Assembly (NCBI GenBank): GCA_945877315.1
Contig: CAMCRP010000010.1
Span: 1-64,000 of the forward strand
DNA: 64,000 nt
Direction: 5' to 3'
DNA from: an uncultured Ruminococcus sp.
GTDB lineage: Bacteria; Bacillota; Clostridia; Oscillospirales; Ruminococcaceae
The notes below the pieces were generated by a model. That model was not told the origin of the DNA. It did no database searches and saw only the letters and a list, made by a program, of their open reading frames with translations. Numbering within the stretch: position 1 is the stretch's first letter; each line of letters begins with the position of its first letter. Positions 1 to 8,979 of this stretch are shown piece after piece. The position numbers were made by a program, and so were the translations under genes.

Positions 1-44
1 GGCATCCTCCACTTCTTCTTCTTTATCGCCTCAAAACGCATCCC

Positions 45-69
45 AAAAAAAAAAAAAAAAAAAAAAAAA
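45..69. repeat. Homopolymer A25
   Basis: An uninterrupted run of 25 A lies just downstream of the minus-strand gene ending at 97. Read on the minus strand it is a T25 tract following a weak AT-rich hairpin, so it could aid transcription termination. Such runs are also prone to slippage and assembly error, so its exact length is uncertain. Confidence 0.7.
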
Positions 70-96
70 CGCCGCAGCCCAAATTTCGAACAAAAT

Positions 97-369
97 TTAC
101 AGCGTAAGCTTCTCAATCTTGTCAGCGGTATCTGTGACCATCTCCTGTATCTCATAGATGGTTCCAAGGTCAAGCGGCTTTCCCTGCCCGAGAACGCTTC
201 GAGCGTATTCGCCTATCTCCTTTTTGAGTTTCAAAACACAGCCCACTGCGTCTACCCTTAGTTTCATAACCTTCATAGCAGATTCAGCTTCAAGGGAAAC
301 GATCCTGTCTTCGAGTATTTTTTCATATGCCGAAATATCTGTATTCTGCTGTAATGTTTCTTCGTTCAT
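97..369 (-). CDS. Small helical protein of unknown function (90 aa)
   Basis: I do not recognise this protein. It is 90 residues, acidic at the N-terminus and almost entirely helix-forming, with a heptad-like stretch around residues 15-55 (EKILEDRIVSLEAE, then VLKLKKEIGEYA), so a short coiled coil is likely. There is no signal peptide or membrane segment, so it should be cytoplasmic. The start is supported by GGAGG nine bases upstream of the ATG and by a consensus promoter at 401-429. It is transcribed alone, divergently from the lipoprotein gene at 555. The function is unknown; the reality of the gene is well supported by its signals. Confidence 0.7.
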   Translation of the reverse strand: MNEETLQQNTDISAYEKILEDRIVSLEAESAMKVMKLRVDAVGCVLKLKKEIGEYARSVLGQGKPLDLGTIYEIQEMVTDTADKIEKLTL

Positions 370-400
370 TGTAATCAGCCTCCGTTAATTCGTTGTTATA

Positions 401-429
401 ATTATAAACATTTTTTGACCGTATGTCAA
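401..429 (-). promoter_or_regulatory. Sigma-A promoter of the 90-aa gene
   Basis: On the minus strand TTGACA, a 17-base spacer and TATAAT are present, an exact match to the housekeeping consensus. The -10 box is about 30 bases from the ATG at 369. Confidence 0.85.
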
Positions 430-494
430 GGGAAATATCAAAACTCCCGCCGACGGTGTAAACATATTGTAACCAAACTGTATTTCTTCTGTTC

Positions 495-523
495 TTCAAA
501 TTTTTGATTTTCTGTGATATAAT
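495..523 (+). promoter_or_regulatory. Sigma-A-like promoter of the lipoprotein gene
   Basis: TTCAAA (4 of 6), a 17-base spacer and TATAAT (518-523). Transcription would begin near 530, which excludes the in-frame start at 504 and supports the ATG at 555. Confidence 0.65.
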
Positions 524-554
524 GGTATTACAGCAAATTTTTGGGGGAATATCA

Positions 555-2699
555 ATGAACAAAAAGGCACTTACAAAATGTACGGCATTCATCTCCGCCG
601 TGATAATGACGGGCTGTTCGGCGTCAAATGTACCGGAGGAAACGGTGGAAAAAACGCTTTCCGCCGAGGTAACGACTGTTTCCGAAACGTCCGCCGAAAC
701 GACATCAGCAGAAACCACAACTTCCGAGGAAACCACCGTTTCCGAAACGTCCCCCGAAACCACAGTTACCGAAGAAACGCTGCCGGAATCCGACCTTGAT
801 AAGCATTTCAAAACCGACCTTGATATATCCGACTATGACAAGCGATTCTGCGGCTTTAAATTTGACGAAAGTGTCATTATCAATTCGGAAGATGATTTTT
901 ACAATAAGGGCGGAACGGCGGATATACTTGCCGCTGCGGAAAATGCAGTCCGTCAGACGGATATATGGAAGAACACCGAAGATATCTGCAAAACCGCCGT
1001 CCTGAACCCTGACGGCAGCTTCAACCACACAGTTACGGAAAACGGGGAAACAAAGACTGTCAGCCGATTTGCCCTTGATTCCGACCTTGTGGACGCGATT
1101 GGCTATGCAAAGATAGTTTTTGAAAATGCCGTAGTTGACGATTTTGACGGGGACGGCAAGCAGGAAGCTTTTCTGCTTTTGGGAACACCCTCATTTGACT
1201 GGCTTTCCGACCGTGAGGAATTCGCAGTTTTTGTAAACTCCTCGGGAGAAGCACAGCTGCTTTGCAACGGCGTCGGGGCGTACTTTGAACCTATCCGCTA
1301 CAACGGCTTTATGCACATGGGCATTTCCTTTGGCGTGAATATTATCAGCAGCTTTGCAAAAATATACGCCGTCGAAAATGACATAGCTGTGGAAAAGCAC
1401 GATGCTTTCAGCCTTGGCTCAAATCAGAGCGGCATTGCTATGTTTGAATCCATGGCGCAAGCACCCGGCTGCTGGATAGTCGTCTGGGACAATGTGGACA
1501 GGATCTACAAGGAGGTTGCAGCCGACCCCATTCCCGAGGGACTTGCAGAGGAAATTTTCAACTCTCCCCTTGTGGAAAGTTTGCGAAAGAACGAGTCGAG
1601 AAACGTGGATATACTCAATGACTACGATAAATTTGCCGATTCTTTGACAATGTACGGCGGGAAATACATAACAGTTGTCCCCGTGTTCTCCGAATACTGT
1701 TTTGTATATGAAAACGGCGAGCTTTCCGAGTTTGACGTACCCATTCTGAACAGCTGTAATGACGGCAGAAATGTTGAACGGATAAGTCTTGCCGACGCCG
1801 AAAGGCTGGCAGCTCCCGAACCCTATGAAGGCAGTGCCGAATGCGCAAAATACACCATTAATAAGGACATCATCTGCACAGATAGGGACGCATTTATAAG
1901 TGCGGGCGGTGCTGACTCTCTGTCCGCCGCGGAAAAAGCCGTAAAGGAAAGCGGCATATACAAGCGGATTTCCCATTATCTTAAAAATGGGGGCGACCTT
2001 TCATTTGAACAGGAGGGCACCATATACACCATTTCCCCCGAGTTTTTGGACGGTGAAAATGTCAAGCCGCTTTTCTCATCGGGAATATACGCCGATTTTG
2101 ACAGGGACGGAAGGAACGAAGCGTTTATCGTAATGCGTCTGCCGACTGACAGACATTTGGTATTGGAAAAGGAAAACGGCGAAAAGGTATGGGAGCAGCA
2201 GCTGCTTCTGTTTGTTTCCTCTGACGGAAATGTGAAGGTCAAGGACAGGATAATTTTCGGCGAATATACCGCTCTTGAAGGCGTTATAGAATACGGAGAA
2301 GAAGCTCACCTGCTTACTGACCATATAATAATATCTGTTCGGGATGGTGTTGCATTTACGGAGCTGACGGGAGCTGTTCCCACAGGCAACAGTGTCAGCT
2401 TTAACGGAATTGTTTTCTATGACCCGTCTAAAAATGATTACTGCTTTGCAAAATATTATCCTGTAAATGATGAAATTCTGGAGGAGCTAAATAACAGCCC
2501 CGAATTTAAGGCGGCATATCCCGAAAAGACCGTGAAAAAGGCGTGGATAGCGGGAGAAAGCTTGATTTATACCGATGACTATCTCGGCTGTTGGCTTTTT
2601 GACGGCGAAGGCTTTACAAAAGCGGAGGGAATGTATCTGTATCACCCCGAATATGTAAACGGCGGCATCTGCTATACGGTGGATTTTCTGTCAAAATAA
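555..2699 (+). CDS. Large surface lipoprotein with two DxDxDG motifs
   Basis: Predicted exported lipoprotein of 714 residues. It starts at the ATG at 555, which has GGGGGAA upstream; an in-frame start at 504 lies upstream of the likely transcription start. The N-terminus has a positively charged and hydrophobic segment ending in MTGC, a lipobox, followed by a linker of about 50 residues rich in Thr, Ser and Glu. Two related halves each hold an acidic loop, DDFDGDGKQEAF (near residue 200) and ADFDRDGRNEAF (near 515). These resemble calcium-binding DxDxDGxxE loops and suggest an internal duplication. No catalytic domain is recognised. It is monocistronic, with its own promoter and terminator. 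A role in binding at the cell surface is only a guess. Confidence 0.8.
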   Translation: MNKKALTKCTAFISAVIMTGCSASNVPEETVEKTLSAEVTTVSETSAETTSAETTTSEETTVSETSPETTVTEETLPESDLDKHFKTDLDISDYDKRFCGFKFDESVIINSEDDFYNKGGTADILAAAENAVRQTDIWKNTEDICKTAVLNPDGSFNHTVTENGETKTVSRFALDSDLVDAIGYAKIVFENAVVDDFDGDGKQEAFLLLGTPSFDWLSDREEFAVFVNSSGEAQLLCNGVGAYFEPIRYNGFMHMGISFGVNIISSFAKIYAVENDIAVEKHDAFSLGSNQSGIAMFESMAQAPGCWIVVWDNVDRIYKEVAADPIPEGLAEEIFNSPLVESLRKNESRNVDILNDYDKFADSLTMYGGKYITVVPVFSEYCFVYENGELSEFDVPILNSCNDGRNVERISLADAERLAAPEPYEGSAECAKYTINKDIICTDRDAFISAGGADSLSAAEKAVKESGIYKRISHYLKNGGDLSFEQEGTIYTISPEFLDGENVKPLFSSGIYADFDRDGRNEAFIVMRLPTDRHLVLEKENGEKVWEQQLLLFVSSDGNVKVKDRIIFGEYTALEGVIEYGEEAHLLTDHIIISVRDGVAFTELTGAVPTGNSVSFNGIVFYDPSKNDYCFAKYYPVNDEILEELNNSPEFKAAYPEKTVKKAWIAGESLIYTDDYLGCWLFDGEGFTKAEGMYLYHPEYVNGGICYTVDFLSK

Positions 2700-2702
2700 T
2701 AA

Positions 2703-2745
2703 TGGGCGTTTCCCCCACCGTCACAGGGGAAACGCCCTTTTTATT
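2703..2745 (+). terminator. Rho-independent terminator
   Basis: GGGCGTTTCCCC pairs with GGGGAAACGCCC across a short loop and is followed by TTTTTATT. It lies just after the lipoprotein stop and overlaps the end of the converging aldolase gene, so it may serve both strands. Confidence 0.9.
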
Positions 2746-3709
2746 ATTCGTGAATTTCGCTGTAAAAATTAGCGTAATCTCTTCTGTTATCCTTTGTGAA
2801 CTGAATAGCGGTTCTGGGGTGCTGGTTCAGCTGACCTGTCATGAGATACTGCAGATCATAGCCCCATACAACGCCGTCCTCCTTGAGCTTGAGCATATAG
2901 TTCTCCAGAAACTTGAACACAGGGTAAATGTCGTACTTAGGATTTTTCAGGAAGCCCAGAAGCAGCTCCATAGCGCAGTTTCCCGCACCTCTGCCCATGC
3001 CCATGTATGTGCCGTCCAGCCAGTCAACGCCGTCGCCGCAGCACTCGATGGTGTTAGCAAATGCCAGCTGCTGATTGTTGTGAGCGTGGATACCCACCTT
3101 CTTGCCTGTCTTAGCGGCAAAATTCATGTAAAGGTCAGCGATTCTTGCGATCTGCTCGGGATAGAGCGAACCGAAGCTGTCAACGATGTAAATGCAGTCA
3201 ACGGGAGTCTTGCCCAGCATATCAAGAGCGACCTCGATATCCTCCTTCTGAGCGTGGGAAACAGCCATAATGTTGCAGCTGGTTTCGTAGCCCTTCTTGG
3301 CAGCGTCCTCGATCATCTCGATAGCCTCGGGCATCTGGTGGATATAGGTAGCCACCCGTACCAGGTCAACGGGAGAATTCTCCTTCCAATCGAAATCGTC
3401 CAGCTCGTGTCTGCCGATGTCTGCCATAATAGCAATTTTCAGATCGGTGTCGTTCTCGCCCACGATCTCTCTGATATGCTCGTCGCTGCTGAACTTCCAC
3501 TTACCGAACTTGCTCTCGTCAAACACCTTCTTGGACGCACGGTAGCCCATTTCCATATAGTCAACGCCCGCCTCGATATTTGTCTTGTAAAGTGCCTTTA
3601 CGAAATCGTCGGTAAAGAAGAAATCATTGCAAAGACCGCCATCTCTGAGGGTAGCGTCAACGACCTTGATGCTTTCTCTGAAGCCCATTAATTCTGACAA
3701 AACCTTCAT
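2744..3709 (-). CDS. HMGL-like aldolase / pyruvate carboxyltransferase family protein
   Basis: Protein of 321 residues in the HMGL-like TIM-barrel superfamily (HMG-CoA lyase, 4-hydroxy-2-oxovalerate aldolase, isopropylmalate synthase). Near the N-terminus is DATLRDGG, with the expected Arg22-Asp23 pair, and at 206-212 is GIHAHNN, supplying the two metal-binding His. These imply a divalent-metal-dependent aldol reaction on a 2-oxo acid or CoA ester. It lacks the C-terminal regulatory domain of isopropylmalate synthase, and the exact substrate cannot be read from sequence. The ATG at 3709 is preferred because GGAGGA lies ten bases upstream; an in-frame TTG at 3724 would overlap that site. It is monocistronic with its own promoter. 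In the cytoplasm it could act in sugar-acid or amino-acid metabolism. Confidence 0.85.
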   Translation of the reverse strand: MKVLSELMGFRESIKVVDATLRDGGLCNDFFFTDDFVKALYKTNIEAGVDYMEMGYRASKKVFDESKFGKWKFSSDEHIREIVGENDTDLKIAIMADIGRHELDDFDWKENSPVDLVRVATYIHQMPEAIEMIEDAAKKGYETSCNIMAVSHAQKEDIEVALDMLGKTPVDCIYIVDSFGSLYPEQIARIADLYMNFAAKTGKKVGIHAHNNQQLAFANTIECCGDGVDWLDGTYMGMGRGAGNCAMELLLGFLKNPKYDIYPVFKFLENYMLKLKEDGVVWGYDLQYLMTGQLNQHPRTAIQFTKDNRRDYANFYSEIHE

Positions 3710-3772
3710 TTTATATTCCTCCAAAACAGAAAATCATTTTACTTAAAAATCGGTTATCAGCCGACGTTTATT

Positions 3773-3801
3773 ATTATATCACAACAATTCGGATTTGTAA
3801 A
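3773..3801 (-). promoter_or_regulatory. Sigma-A promoter of the aldolase gene
   Basis: On the minus strand TTTACA, a 17-base spacer and TATAAT. It is about 60 bases upstream of the ATG at 3709. Confidence 0.8.
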
Positions 3802-3888
3802 GCACTTTAACACATAAAATCGGTAGAATTTTAGCAGTTAAAATCGTTAAAATTCACCATATTTCACCCAACACCATACCATGACAAT

Positions 3889-3914
3889 GCGGGACGGGAA
3901 ACCCGTCCCCTACA
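3889..3914. repeat. GC-rich palindromic dispersed repeat
   Basis: GGGACGGGAAACCCGTCCC is a near-perfect palindrome followed by CTACAATAATTCG. Related copies occur near 35381-35405 (inverted) and 35710-35728. It lies in a gene-free stretch (3710-4032) between the aldolase promoter and the end of the ribosomal operon. Confidence 0.6.
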
Positions 3915-3934
3915 ATAATTCGTCGATTTCCAAA

Positions 3935-3970
3935 TTCAACTCAACACTCAACACTTATCACTCAACACTA
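3935..3970. repeat. CAACACT-type short tandem repeat
   Basis: A run built of AACTCAACACTCAACACT and TATCACTCAACACT units. A similar run is at 20883-20925. No coding potential is seen. Confidence 0.6.
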
Positions 3971-4009
3971 AAAAAGTCGCCCGCCCCGACTTCAACCGTC
4001 GGAACGGGC
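3970..4009 (-). terminator. Terminator of the ribosomal protein operon
   Basis: On the minus strand GCCCGTTCCGAC pairs with GTCGGGGCGGGC, followed by GACTTTTTT. It sits 24 bases after the rplQ stop and would end the long rpsJ-rplQ transcript. Confidence 0.85.
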
Positions 4010-4032
4010 AAAATTTATTCAAGCGGTAAAAA

Positions 4033-4374
4033 TCAAACCAGCTCGATAATAGCCATTTCAGCAGCATCTCCGCGGCGGGGACCAACCTTTACGATTCTGG
4101 TGTAGCCGCCCTTAACATCAGCGTACTTAGGTGCAATTTCATCAAAAAGCTTCTTAACAACGTCCTCTTTGGTAACGTATGCTAAAACCTGACGCTTGGA
4201 GTGGAGGTCGTTGACCTTAGCAGTTGTGATCATCTTTTCGGTCATAGAACGAACCTCTTTGGCTCTTGTTACTGTTGTTTCTATTCTGCCGTTTTCGAGA
4301 AGAAAAGTAACCATAGCTCTGAGCATAGCCTTTCTATGGTCGCTGGTTCTTCCCAGCTTTCTTGTTCCTGGCAT
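4033..4374 (-). CDS. rplQ: 50S ribosomal protein L17
   Basis: L17 of the large ribosomal subunit, 113 residues, the usual bacterial length for the short form. The start [20 protein letters not shown] is the family signature, and the C-terminus has the expected [17 protein letters not shown]. It is the last gene of the operon, 18 bases after rpoA, and is followed by a terminator. L17 lies near the peptide exit tunnel. Nothing is unusual. Confidence 0.98.
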   Translation of the reverse strand: MPGTRKLGRTSDHRKAMLRAMVTFLLENGRIETTVTRAKEVRSMTEKMITTAKVNDLHSKRQVLAYVTKEDVVKKLFDEIAPKYADVKGGYTRIVKVGPRRGDAAEMAIIELV

Positions 4375-4392
4375 TCAGATTCACTCCTTTGC

Positions 4393-5346
4393 TTATTCTT
4401 CATCGGAACTGAGGTCGAAGCCCAGGGACTGGAGCTTTTCCTTGACCTCGTCGAATGATTTCTTTCCGAGATTTCTAACTTTCATCATTTCCTCTTCGGA
4501 CTTGTTGATCAAGTCGTCAACGGTGTTGATGCCTGCGCGCTTCAGACAGTTAAATGAACGTACTGACAAGTCAAGTTCCTCAATGGTCATCTCAAGGATC
4601 TTTTCTTTACCCTTTTCATCCTTTTCCACCATAATGTCGGGCAGTGAAGCCTCGTCGGAAAGGTCGATGAACAATTTCAGATGCTCGTTGAGGAGATTGG
4701 CTGCCTGTGATACCGCTTCCTTAGCGGAAACCGTGCCGTCCGTCCAGACGTCAAGTATCAGCTTGTCGAAGTCGGTCACCTGTCCAAGTCTAGTATCTTC
4801 GACCTGGAAATTTACCTTCAGTACGGGCGTGTAGATGGAATCTACCGCGATCACGTCAAGACCGAGGTTGAGCTGCTGCTTGTTCTTTTCAGCGGGAACA
4901 TAGCCTCTGCCCTTGTCGATAGTGATCTCCATATAAAGCTTAGCGTCCTTGCCAAGTGTGGCAATGTGCATATCGGGAACAAGGATATCCACCTCAGAAT
5001 CGGTCTTGATATCGCCTGCTGTAACCGTACATTCGCCCTCTGCCTCTACATAGATGGTCTTAGGACCTTCACCGTAGAGCTTGGCAGTCAGTCCCTTGAG
5101 GTTCAGGACGATCTCAGTAACGTCCTCCTTAACCCCGGGAACGGTAGATAATTCGTGGTGCACTCCATCAATCTTAACAGATGTAACAGCTACACCGGGA
5201 AGCGAGGAGAGCAGTACTCTTCTAAGGCTGTTGCCCAGAGTTGTACCATAGCCGCGCTCAAGAGGAGCGACGATGAACCTTGCATAGGTCCCGTCAGGCT
5301 TAGCGTCGACTGTTTCTATTTCCGGCTTTTCAATTTTCTCAAGCAT
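4393..5346 (-). CDS. rpoA: RNA polymerase alpha subunit
   Basis: Alpha subunit of RNA polymerase, 317 residues. The N-terminal domain contains [20 protein letters not shown], the dimerisation and beta-contact motif. The C-terminal domain (about 250-310) has [16 protein letters not shown] and the [13 protein letters not shown] helix-hairpin-helix that contacts UP elements and activators. A good GGAGGG site precedes the ATG. It sits between rpsD and rplQ as in other Firmicutes, with a 59-base gap after rpsD. Full length and intact. Confidence 0.99.
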   Translation of the reverse strand: MLEKIEKPEIETVDAKPDGTYARFIVAPLERGYGTTLGNSLRRVLLSSLPGVAVTSVKIDGVHHELSTVPGVKEDVTEIVLNLKGLTAKLYGEGPKTIYVEAEGECTVTAGDIKTDSEVDILVPDMHIATLGKDAKLYMEITIDKGRGYVPAEKNKQQLNLGLDVIAVDSIYTPVLKVNFQVEDTRLGQVTDFDKLILDVWTDGTVSAKEAVSQAANLLNEHLKLFIDLSDEASLPDIMVEKDEKGKEKILEMTIEELDLSVRSFNCLKRAGINTVDDLINKSEEEMMKVRNLGKKSFDEVKEKLQSLGFDLSSDEE

Positions 5347-5405
5347 TCACAAAACCCTCCCATATTCGCATTGGTGACAGTACAATATTAAAAAGCACCG
5401 TTCTG

Positions 5406-6002
5406 TTACTTGGAGTACAGCTCGACGATAAGGTGAGATTCAACCTCATAGTCAAGGTCTTCAACTGCGGGCAGACGAGTTACCTTAGCCTCAGCAGCGT
5501 CCTTGTTTACTTCCAGCCAAGCGGGAACAAGACGTCCGTTTGTCTGCTCAGCGATCTCCTTGAATTTTGCGCTGGACTTGCTTGCTTCTCTCAGAGTGAT
5601 AACGTCGCCGGGCTTTACTCTGTAAGAGGGGATATCCACTCTCTGACCGTTTACGTTAAAGTGACCGTGAGATACAAGCTGTCTTGCTTCTCTTCTTGTG
5701 AGAGCGCAGCCCATTCTGAATGCAACATTGTCCAGTCTGGATTCCAGAAGAGTGATGAGGTTATCACCGGCCTTGCCTTCCATCTTGGAAGCGATCTCGA
5801 AGAGGTGATAGAACTGCTTCTCAAGAACGCCGTAGATGAATTTCAGCTTCTGCTTTTCCTTGAGCTGCATACCGTATTCGGAAACCTTCTTGCGGCTGTT
5901 AGCGCCGGGGTTTCTGTTGGATTCCTTAGAAATACCCATAACTACAGGGCTGATACCTAAAGCTCTGCATCTTTTCAGGATAGGTTCTTTACTTACTGCC
6001 AT
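5406..6002 (-). CDS. rpsD: 30S ribosomal protein S4
   Basis: S4, 198 residues, a primary 16S rRNA-binding protein that starts assembly of the small-subunit body. The S4 RNA-binding domain is seen at about residues 90-150, including ESRLDNVAFRMG and HGHFNVNGQRVDIPSY. There is no N-terminal zinc cluster, so this is the zinc-free form. A strong GGAGGTG precedes the start. It lies 26 bases after rpsK, the usual alpha-operon position. Confidence 0.98.
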   Translation of the reverse strand: MAVSKEPILKRCRALGISPVVMGISKESNRNPGANSRKKVSEYGMQLKEKQKLKFIYGVLEKQFYHLFEIASKMEGKAGDNLITLLESRLDNVAFRMGCALTRREARQLVSHGHFNVNGQRVDIPSYRVKPGDVITLREASKSSAKFKEIAEQTNGRLVPAWLEVNKDAAEAKVTRLPAVEDLDYEVESHLIVELYSK

Positions 6003-6028
6003 TTAAATTACACCTCCAAGTGTTTTCA

Positions 6029-6436
6029 TCAGACACGTCTTCTCTTGGGAGGACGGCATCCGTTATGAGGAATAGGAGTAACGTCCTTGATAAGCTTAAC
6101 CTCAAGGCCAACCTGCTGAAGTGCTCTGATAGCAGCTTCTCTGCCTGCTCCGGGACCCTTAACGAAAACCTCAACAGTTTTCAGACCGTGTTCCATAGCA
6201 GCCTTAGCAGCAACCTCTGCAGCAGTCTGAGCTGCGAAGGGAGTAGACTTCTTGGAGCCTCTGAATCCCAGTCCGCCTGCGCTTGCCCAGGAAATAGCAT
6301 TACCCTGTGTATCTGTGATAGTTACGATTGTGTTGTTGAAAGTGGACTGGATATGAACAGCACCATTTTCAATGTTCTTACGCTCTCTGCGTCTTCTGAC
6401 AACTGTGGCTTTCTTACCGCCTTTAACCTGTGCCAT
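6029..6436 (-). CDS. rpsK: 30S ribosomal protein S11
   Basis: S11, 135 residues, part of the small-subunit platform near the mRNA exit. The region [14 protein letters not shown] and the C-terminal [18 protein letters not shown] are the family hallmarks. It begins 14 bases after rpsM. Normal length and order. Confidence 0.98.
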   Translation of the reverse strand: MAQVKGGKKATVVRRRRERKNIENGAVHIQSTFNNTIVTITDTQGNAISWASAGGLGFRGSKKSTPFAAQTAAEVAAKAAMEHGLKTVEVFVKGPGAGREAAIRALQQVGLEVKLIKDVTPIPHNGCRPPKRRRV

Positions 6437-6450
6437 AAATCATACCCTCC

Positions 6451-6819
6451 TTACTTCTTCTTGTTAGCAATGGTCTTTACGGGACCCTTGCGGGTTCTTG
6501 CGTTAGTCTTTGTTCTCTGACCTCTTACGGGCAGACCCTTACGATGACGAACGCCTCTGTAACAGCCGATCTCAACAAGTCTTTTGATGTTAAGAGCGGT
6601 TTCTCTTCTCAGGTCGCCCTCAACAGTGAAGTTCTTGTCGATATATTCACGCAGCTTAGTTACATCATCTTCGGAAAGATCCTTAACTCTGATAGAAGGA
6701 TCTACGCCTGTTTCCTTGAGGATAAGGTCAGCAGAATTACGACCGATACCGTAGATATAAGTAAGTCCGATCTCGACTCTCTTATTCTTGGGAAGGTCAA
6801 TACCAGCAATACGTGCCAT
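6451..6819 (-). CDS. rpsM: 30S ribosomal protein S13
   Basis: S13, 122 residues, at the head of the small subunit contacting tRNA and the large subunit. The start [14 protein letters not shown] at 6819 is chosen because GGAGGTG lies nine bases upstream; a few extra in-frame residues upstream are not supported. The C-terminal basic tail contains [15 protein letters not shown]. It follows rpmJ after a 72-base gap. Confidence 0.98.
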   Translation of the reverse strand: MARIAGIDLPKNKRVEIGLTYIYGIGRNSADLILKETGVDPSIRVKDLSEDDVTKLREYIDKNFTVEGDLRRETALNIKRLVEIGCYRGVRHRKGLPVRGQRTKTNARTRKGPVKTIANKKK

Positions 6820-6891
6820 TTTTTGATGCACCTCCGTGTTTCTTATTCAAACAATATTCGTATATCCCAAAAACCGCCGAAGCGATGGGCA

Positions 6892-7005
6892 TTAGCCCTG
6901 TCTTTGCTTATGCTTGGGGTTTTCGCAGATAATCATAATTTTGCCTTTGCGCTTGATGACCTTGCACTTTTCGCAAATAGGCTTAACTGAAGGTCTTACT
7001 TTCAT
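6892..7005 (-). CDS. rpmJ: 50S ribosomal protein L36
   Basis: L36, only 37 residues ([20 protein letters not shown], ending NPKHKQRQG). The zinc ligands C11, C14 and C27 and the His near residue 32 are all present, so this is the zinc-binding (C+) form. A GAGGT site lies upstream of the ATG. It sits between infA and rpsM, the standard place. Confidence 0.96.
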   Translation of the reverse strand: MKVRPSVKPICEKCKVIKRKGKIMIICENPKHKQRQG

Positions 7006-7043
7006 TTTGATTACCTCCTCAGTAATTTTTGCGGCAGCTCGAA

Positions 7044-7262
7044 TTACTTTGATCTCCAGGTAATGCGTCCCTTGGACAGGTCATAGGGTGACATTTCAAC
7101 CGTGACCTTATCGCCGGGAACGATCCTGATGTAGTTCATTCTGAGTTTGCCTGATACATGGGCAAGGATCTGGTGGCCGTTTGCAAGCTCAACCTGAAAA
7201 TTCGCATTCGGGAGAGCCTCCAGAACTGTACCCTCTAACTCAATAACGTCTTCCTTAGACAA
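7044..7262 (-). CDS. infA: Translation initiation factor IF-1
   Basis: IF-1, 72 residues, an OB-fold protein that binds the 30S A site during initiation. Motifs include [14 protein letters not shown] and [13 protein letters not shown]. The start codon is TTG (7260-7262), preceded by AAGGGGG at eight bases. It overlaps the end of the upstream KOW gene by 8 bases, so the two are probably translationally coupled. The rare start codon may limit IF-1 output. Followed by rpmJ. Confidence 0.96.
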   Translation of the reverse strand: MSKEDVIELEGTVLEALPNANFQVELANGHQILAHVSGKLRMNYIRIVPGDKVTVEMSPYDLSKGRITWRSK

Positions 7263-7524
7263 GCTTAGTACCCCCTTGAGGTTCTGACGGACTGTTGTAA
7301 GCCCGCAGTAGGTTTCTGAGTTTTTTATCCGTTAAGTCTGCCGTATCCACATAAGCATTGGTAGGTTTCAGGTGTTTTATTCGCTTTTTTTTGGGTTTGT
7401 CCATATGCCGATGCTTACCGTCCGCAATGAAAGCGAAATCACCCTCCATGTTTATCACCGCATGGTACAAGCCCTTATCGTGACCCGAAGCGGACTTTAC
7501 AATGCTGCCTGCCTTTATCTCCAT
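7255..7524 (-). CDS. KOW-domain RNA-binding protein (L14e-like)
   Basis: Protein of 89 residues with an N-terminal KOW/SH3-like fold ([20 protein letters not shown]) resembling the start of archaeal L14e/L6e proteins, followed by a basic segment [14 protein letters not shown]. In clostridia a gene of this kind regularly lies between map and infA. A role on the ribosome or in rRNA binding is inferred from the fold and position; the exact function is not established to my knowledge. GGAGGA precedes the ATG. Its 3' end overlaps infA. Confidence 0.85.
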   Translation of the reverse strand: MEIKAGSIVKSASGHDKGLYHAVINMEGDFAFIADGKHRHMDKPKKKRIKHLKPTNAYVDTADLTDKKLRNLLRAYNSPSEPQGGTKLV

Positions 7525-7537
7525 ACTGTCCTCCGAT

Positions 7538-8287
7538 TTAGTCGGGTTTGGTAAGGAGAATGGGGCCGTCGGGTGTTATTGCCACCGTATGCTCGAAATG
7601 AGCGGATAACGAACCGCTTTGAGTTAAAACAGTCCAGCCATCGGGAAGAACCTTTACGCCTTCGCCGACTGCATTGACCATCGGTTCAATAGCAATGACC
7701 ATTCCCGCCACAAGACGGGGACCGTGTCCCTCTTTGCCGAAATTCGGTACTTCGGGGGATTCGTGAAGCTCCCTGCCGACGCCGTGGCCGACGTACTTCT
7801 TGACCACTGCCATTCCGTTTGTTACGACGTGCTGCTCAACAGCGTGGGAGATGTCCCCCAGCCTGCCGCCGACTACTGCCTTTTCAATACCCTTGTAAAG
7901 GCTTTCCTCGGTAACTTTAAGGAGCTTTGCCGCCTCGTCGGAAATACGTCCGACAGCGAAGGTCTTGCAGCTGTCGCCGTGGTAGCCGTTAATATAGGCT
8001 CCCACATCGACGCTTACTATGTCGCCCTCACAGATCTTCCTCTTTCCCGGAATACCGTGGATAACCTCATTATTAATAGAGATACACGCCGAACCGGGGA
8101 ACCCGCCGTATCCCAGAAAGGACGGCTTTGCACCATGGGATACGATGTAGTTGTGAATGATCCTGTCAAGCTCCTTAGTAGTCATACCAACTCTGATCGA
8201 ACGGCCTGCAAGCTCAAGTGCGCCGCCTGTAATTTTACCTGCGATGCGCATCTTTTCAAGCTCGCTTTTAGATTTGATATTTATCAT
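7538..8287 (-). CDS. map: Methionine aminopeptidase, type I
   Basis: Removes the initiator methionine from new proteins. 249 residues, the usual length for a type Ia enzyme. The five metal ligands can be placed: Asp in SVDVGAY, Asp in GYHGDSCKTF, His in VGHGVGRELHE, Glu in AIEPMVN and the C-terminal Glu in HFEHTVAIT. It lies in the typical adk-map-infA run, 20 bases after adk. AGAAGG precedes the ATG. Confidence 0.98.
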   Translation of the reverse strand: MINIKSKSELEKMRIAGKITGGALELAGRSIRVGMTTKELDRIIHNYIVSHGAKPSFLGYGGFPGSACISINNEVIHGIPGKRKICEGDIVSVDVGAYINGYHGDSCKTFAVGRISDEAAKLLKVTEESLYKGIEKAVVGGRLGDISHAVEQHVVTNGMAVVKKYVGHGVGRELHESPEVPNFGKEGHGPRLVAGMVIAIEPMVNAVGEGVKVLPDGWTVLTQSGSLSAHFEHTVAITPDGPILLTKPD

Positions 8288-8307
8288 TTCTTAGCCTTCT
8301 TTTTAAA

Positions 8308-8940
8308 TCAGGCATTTACTGCTTCGAGAACAAGCTTAGTGGTTTCGGAAACCTCGCTCTGACCGTAAACGGTCTTCAGCTTGCCCTTGCCCTTATAGAA
8401 GTCTACCAGGGGAGCAGTTGCTTCGTGATAGGTTTTAAGTCTGTCGATAACAGTTTCGGGAGCATCGTCCTTACGCTGAACAGCGTTGCCGCCGCACTTA
8501 TCGCACTTGCCCTCGACCTTGGGAGGGTTAAATTCGATATGGTAGGTAGCGCCGCAGCTCTCGCAGACTCTTCTTCCGCCCAGACGAGCCTTAATGTCCT
8601 CGTCGGGAACGGAGATCTCGATCACCTTGTCAATGCGTACACCCATAGTTTCCAGAGCCTCAGCCTGGGGAACTGTTCTGGGGAAGCCGTCAAGGATAAA
8701 ACCGTTTTTGCAGTCGTCCTCAGCAATTCTGTCCTTGAGAATACCGATAACGACCTCATCGGGAACGAGAGCGCCTGCGTCCATAAAGCTCTTAGCCTTG
8801 AGTCCGCATTCTGTACCGTTCTTAACGGCAGCTCTGAGAATATTTCCTGTGGAGATCTGGGGGATTCCGAGGTTCTCGCTGATCTTTTCAGCCTGAGTAC
8901 CCTTGCCTGCGCCCGGTGCGCCTAAGAGAATAAGGTTCAT
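8308..8940 (-). CDS. adk: Adenylate kinase
   Basis: Catalyses ATP + AMP to 2 ADP. 210 residues from the ATG at 8940, chosen because AAAGGA lies at proper spacing; a TTG three codons upstream is not needed. The P-loop GAPGAGKGT is near residue 10 and DGFPRT in the AMP-binding region. The long LID domain carries a four-Cys zinc site (CESCGATYH then CDKCGG), typical of Gram-positive enzymes. Located between secY and map. Confidence 0.98.
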   Translation of the reverse strand: MNLILLGAPGAGKGTQAEKISENLGIPQISTGNILRAAVKNGTECGLKAKSFMDAGALVPDEVVIGILKDRIAEDDCKNGFILDGFPRTVPQAEALETMGVRIDKVIEISVPDEDIKARLGGRRVCESCGATYHIEFNPPKVEGKCDKCGGNAVQRKDDAPETVIDRLKTYHEATAPLVDFYKGKGKLKTVYGQSEVSETTKLVLEAVNA

Positions 8941-8979
8941 ATTCTTCAATCCTTTCAGAAAAGTCGTGGGTTTATCGGA

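Noticed and set aside
2702-3691. Long plus-strand open frame opposite the aldolase gene
   Set aside because: It is the antisense shadow of the aldolase gene; the minus strand carries the HMGL motifs, promoter and ribosome-binding site.
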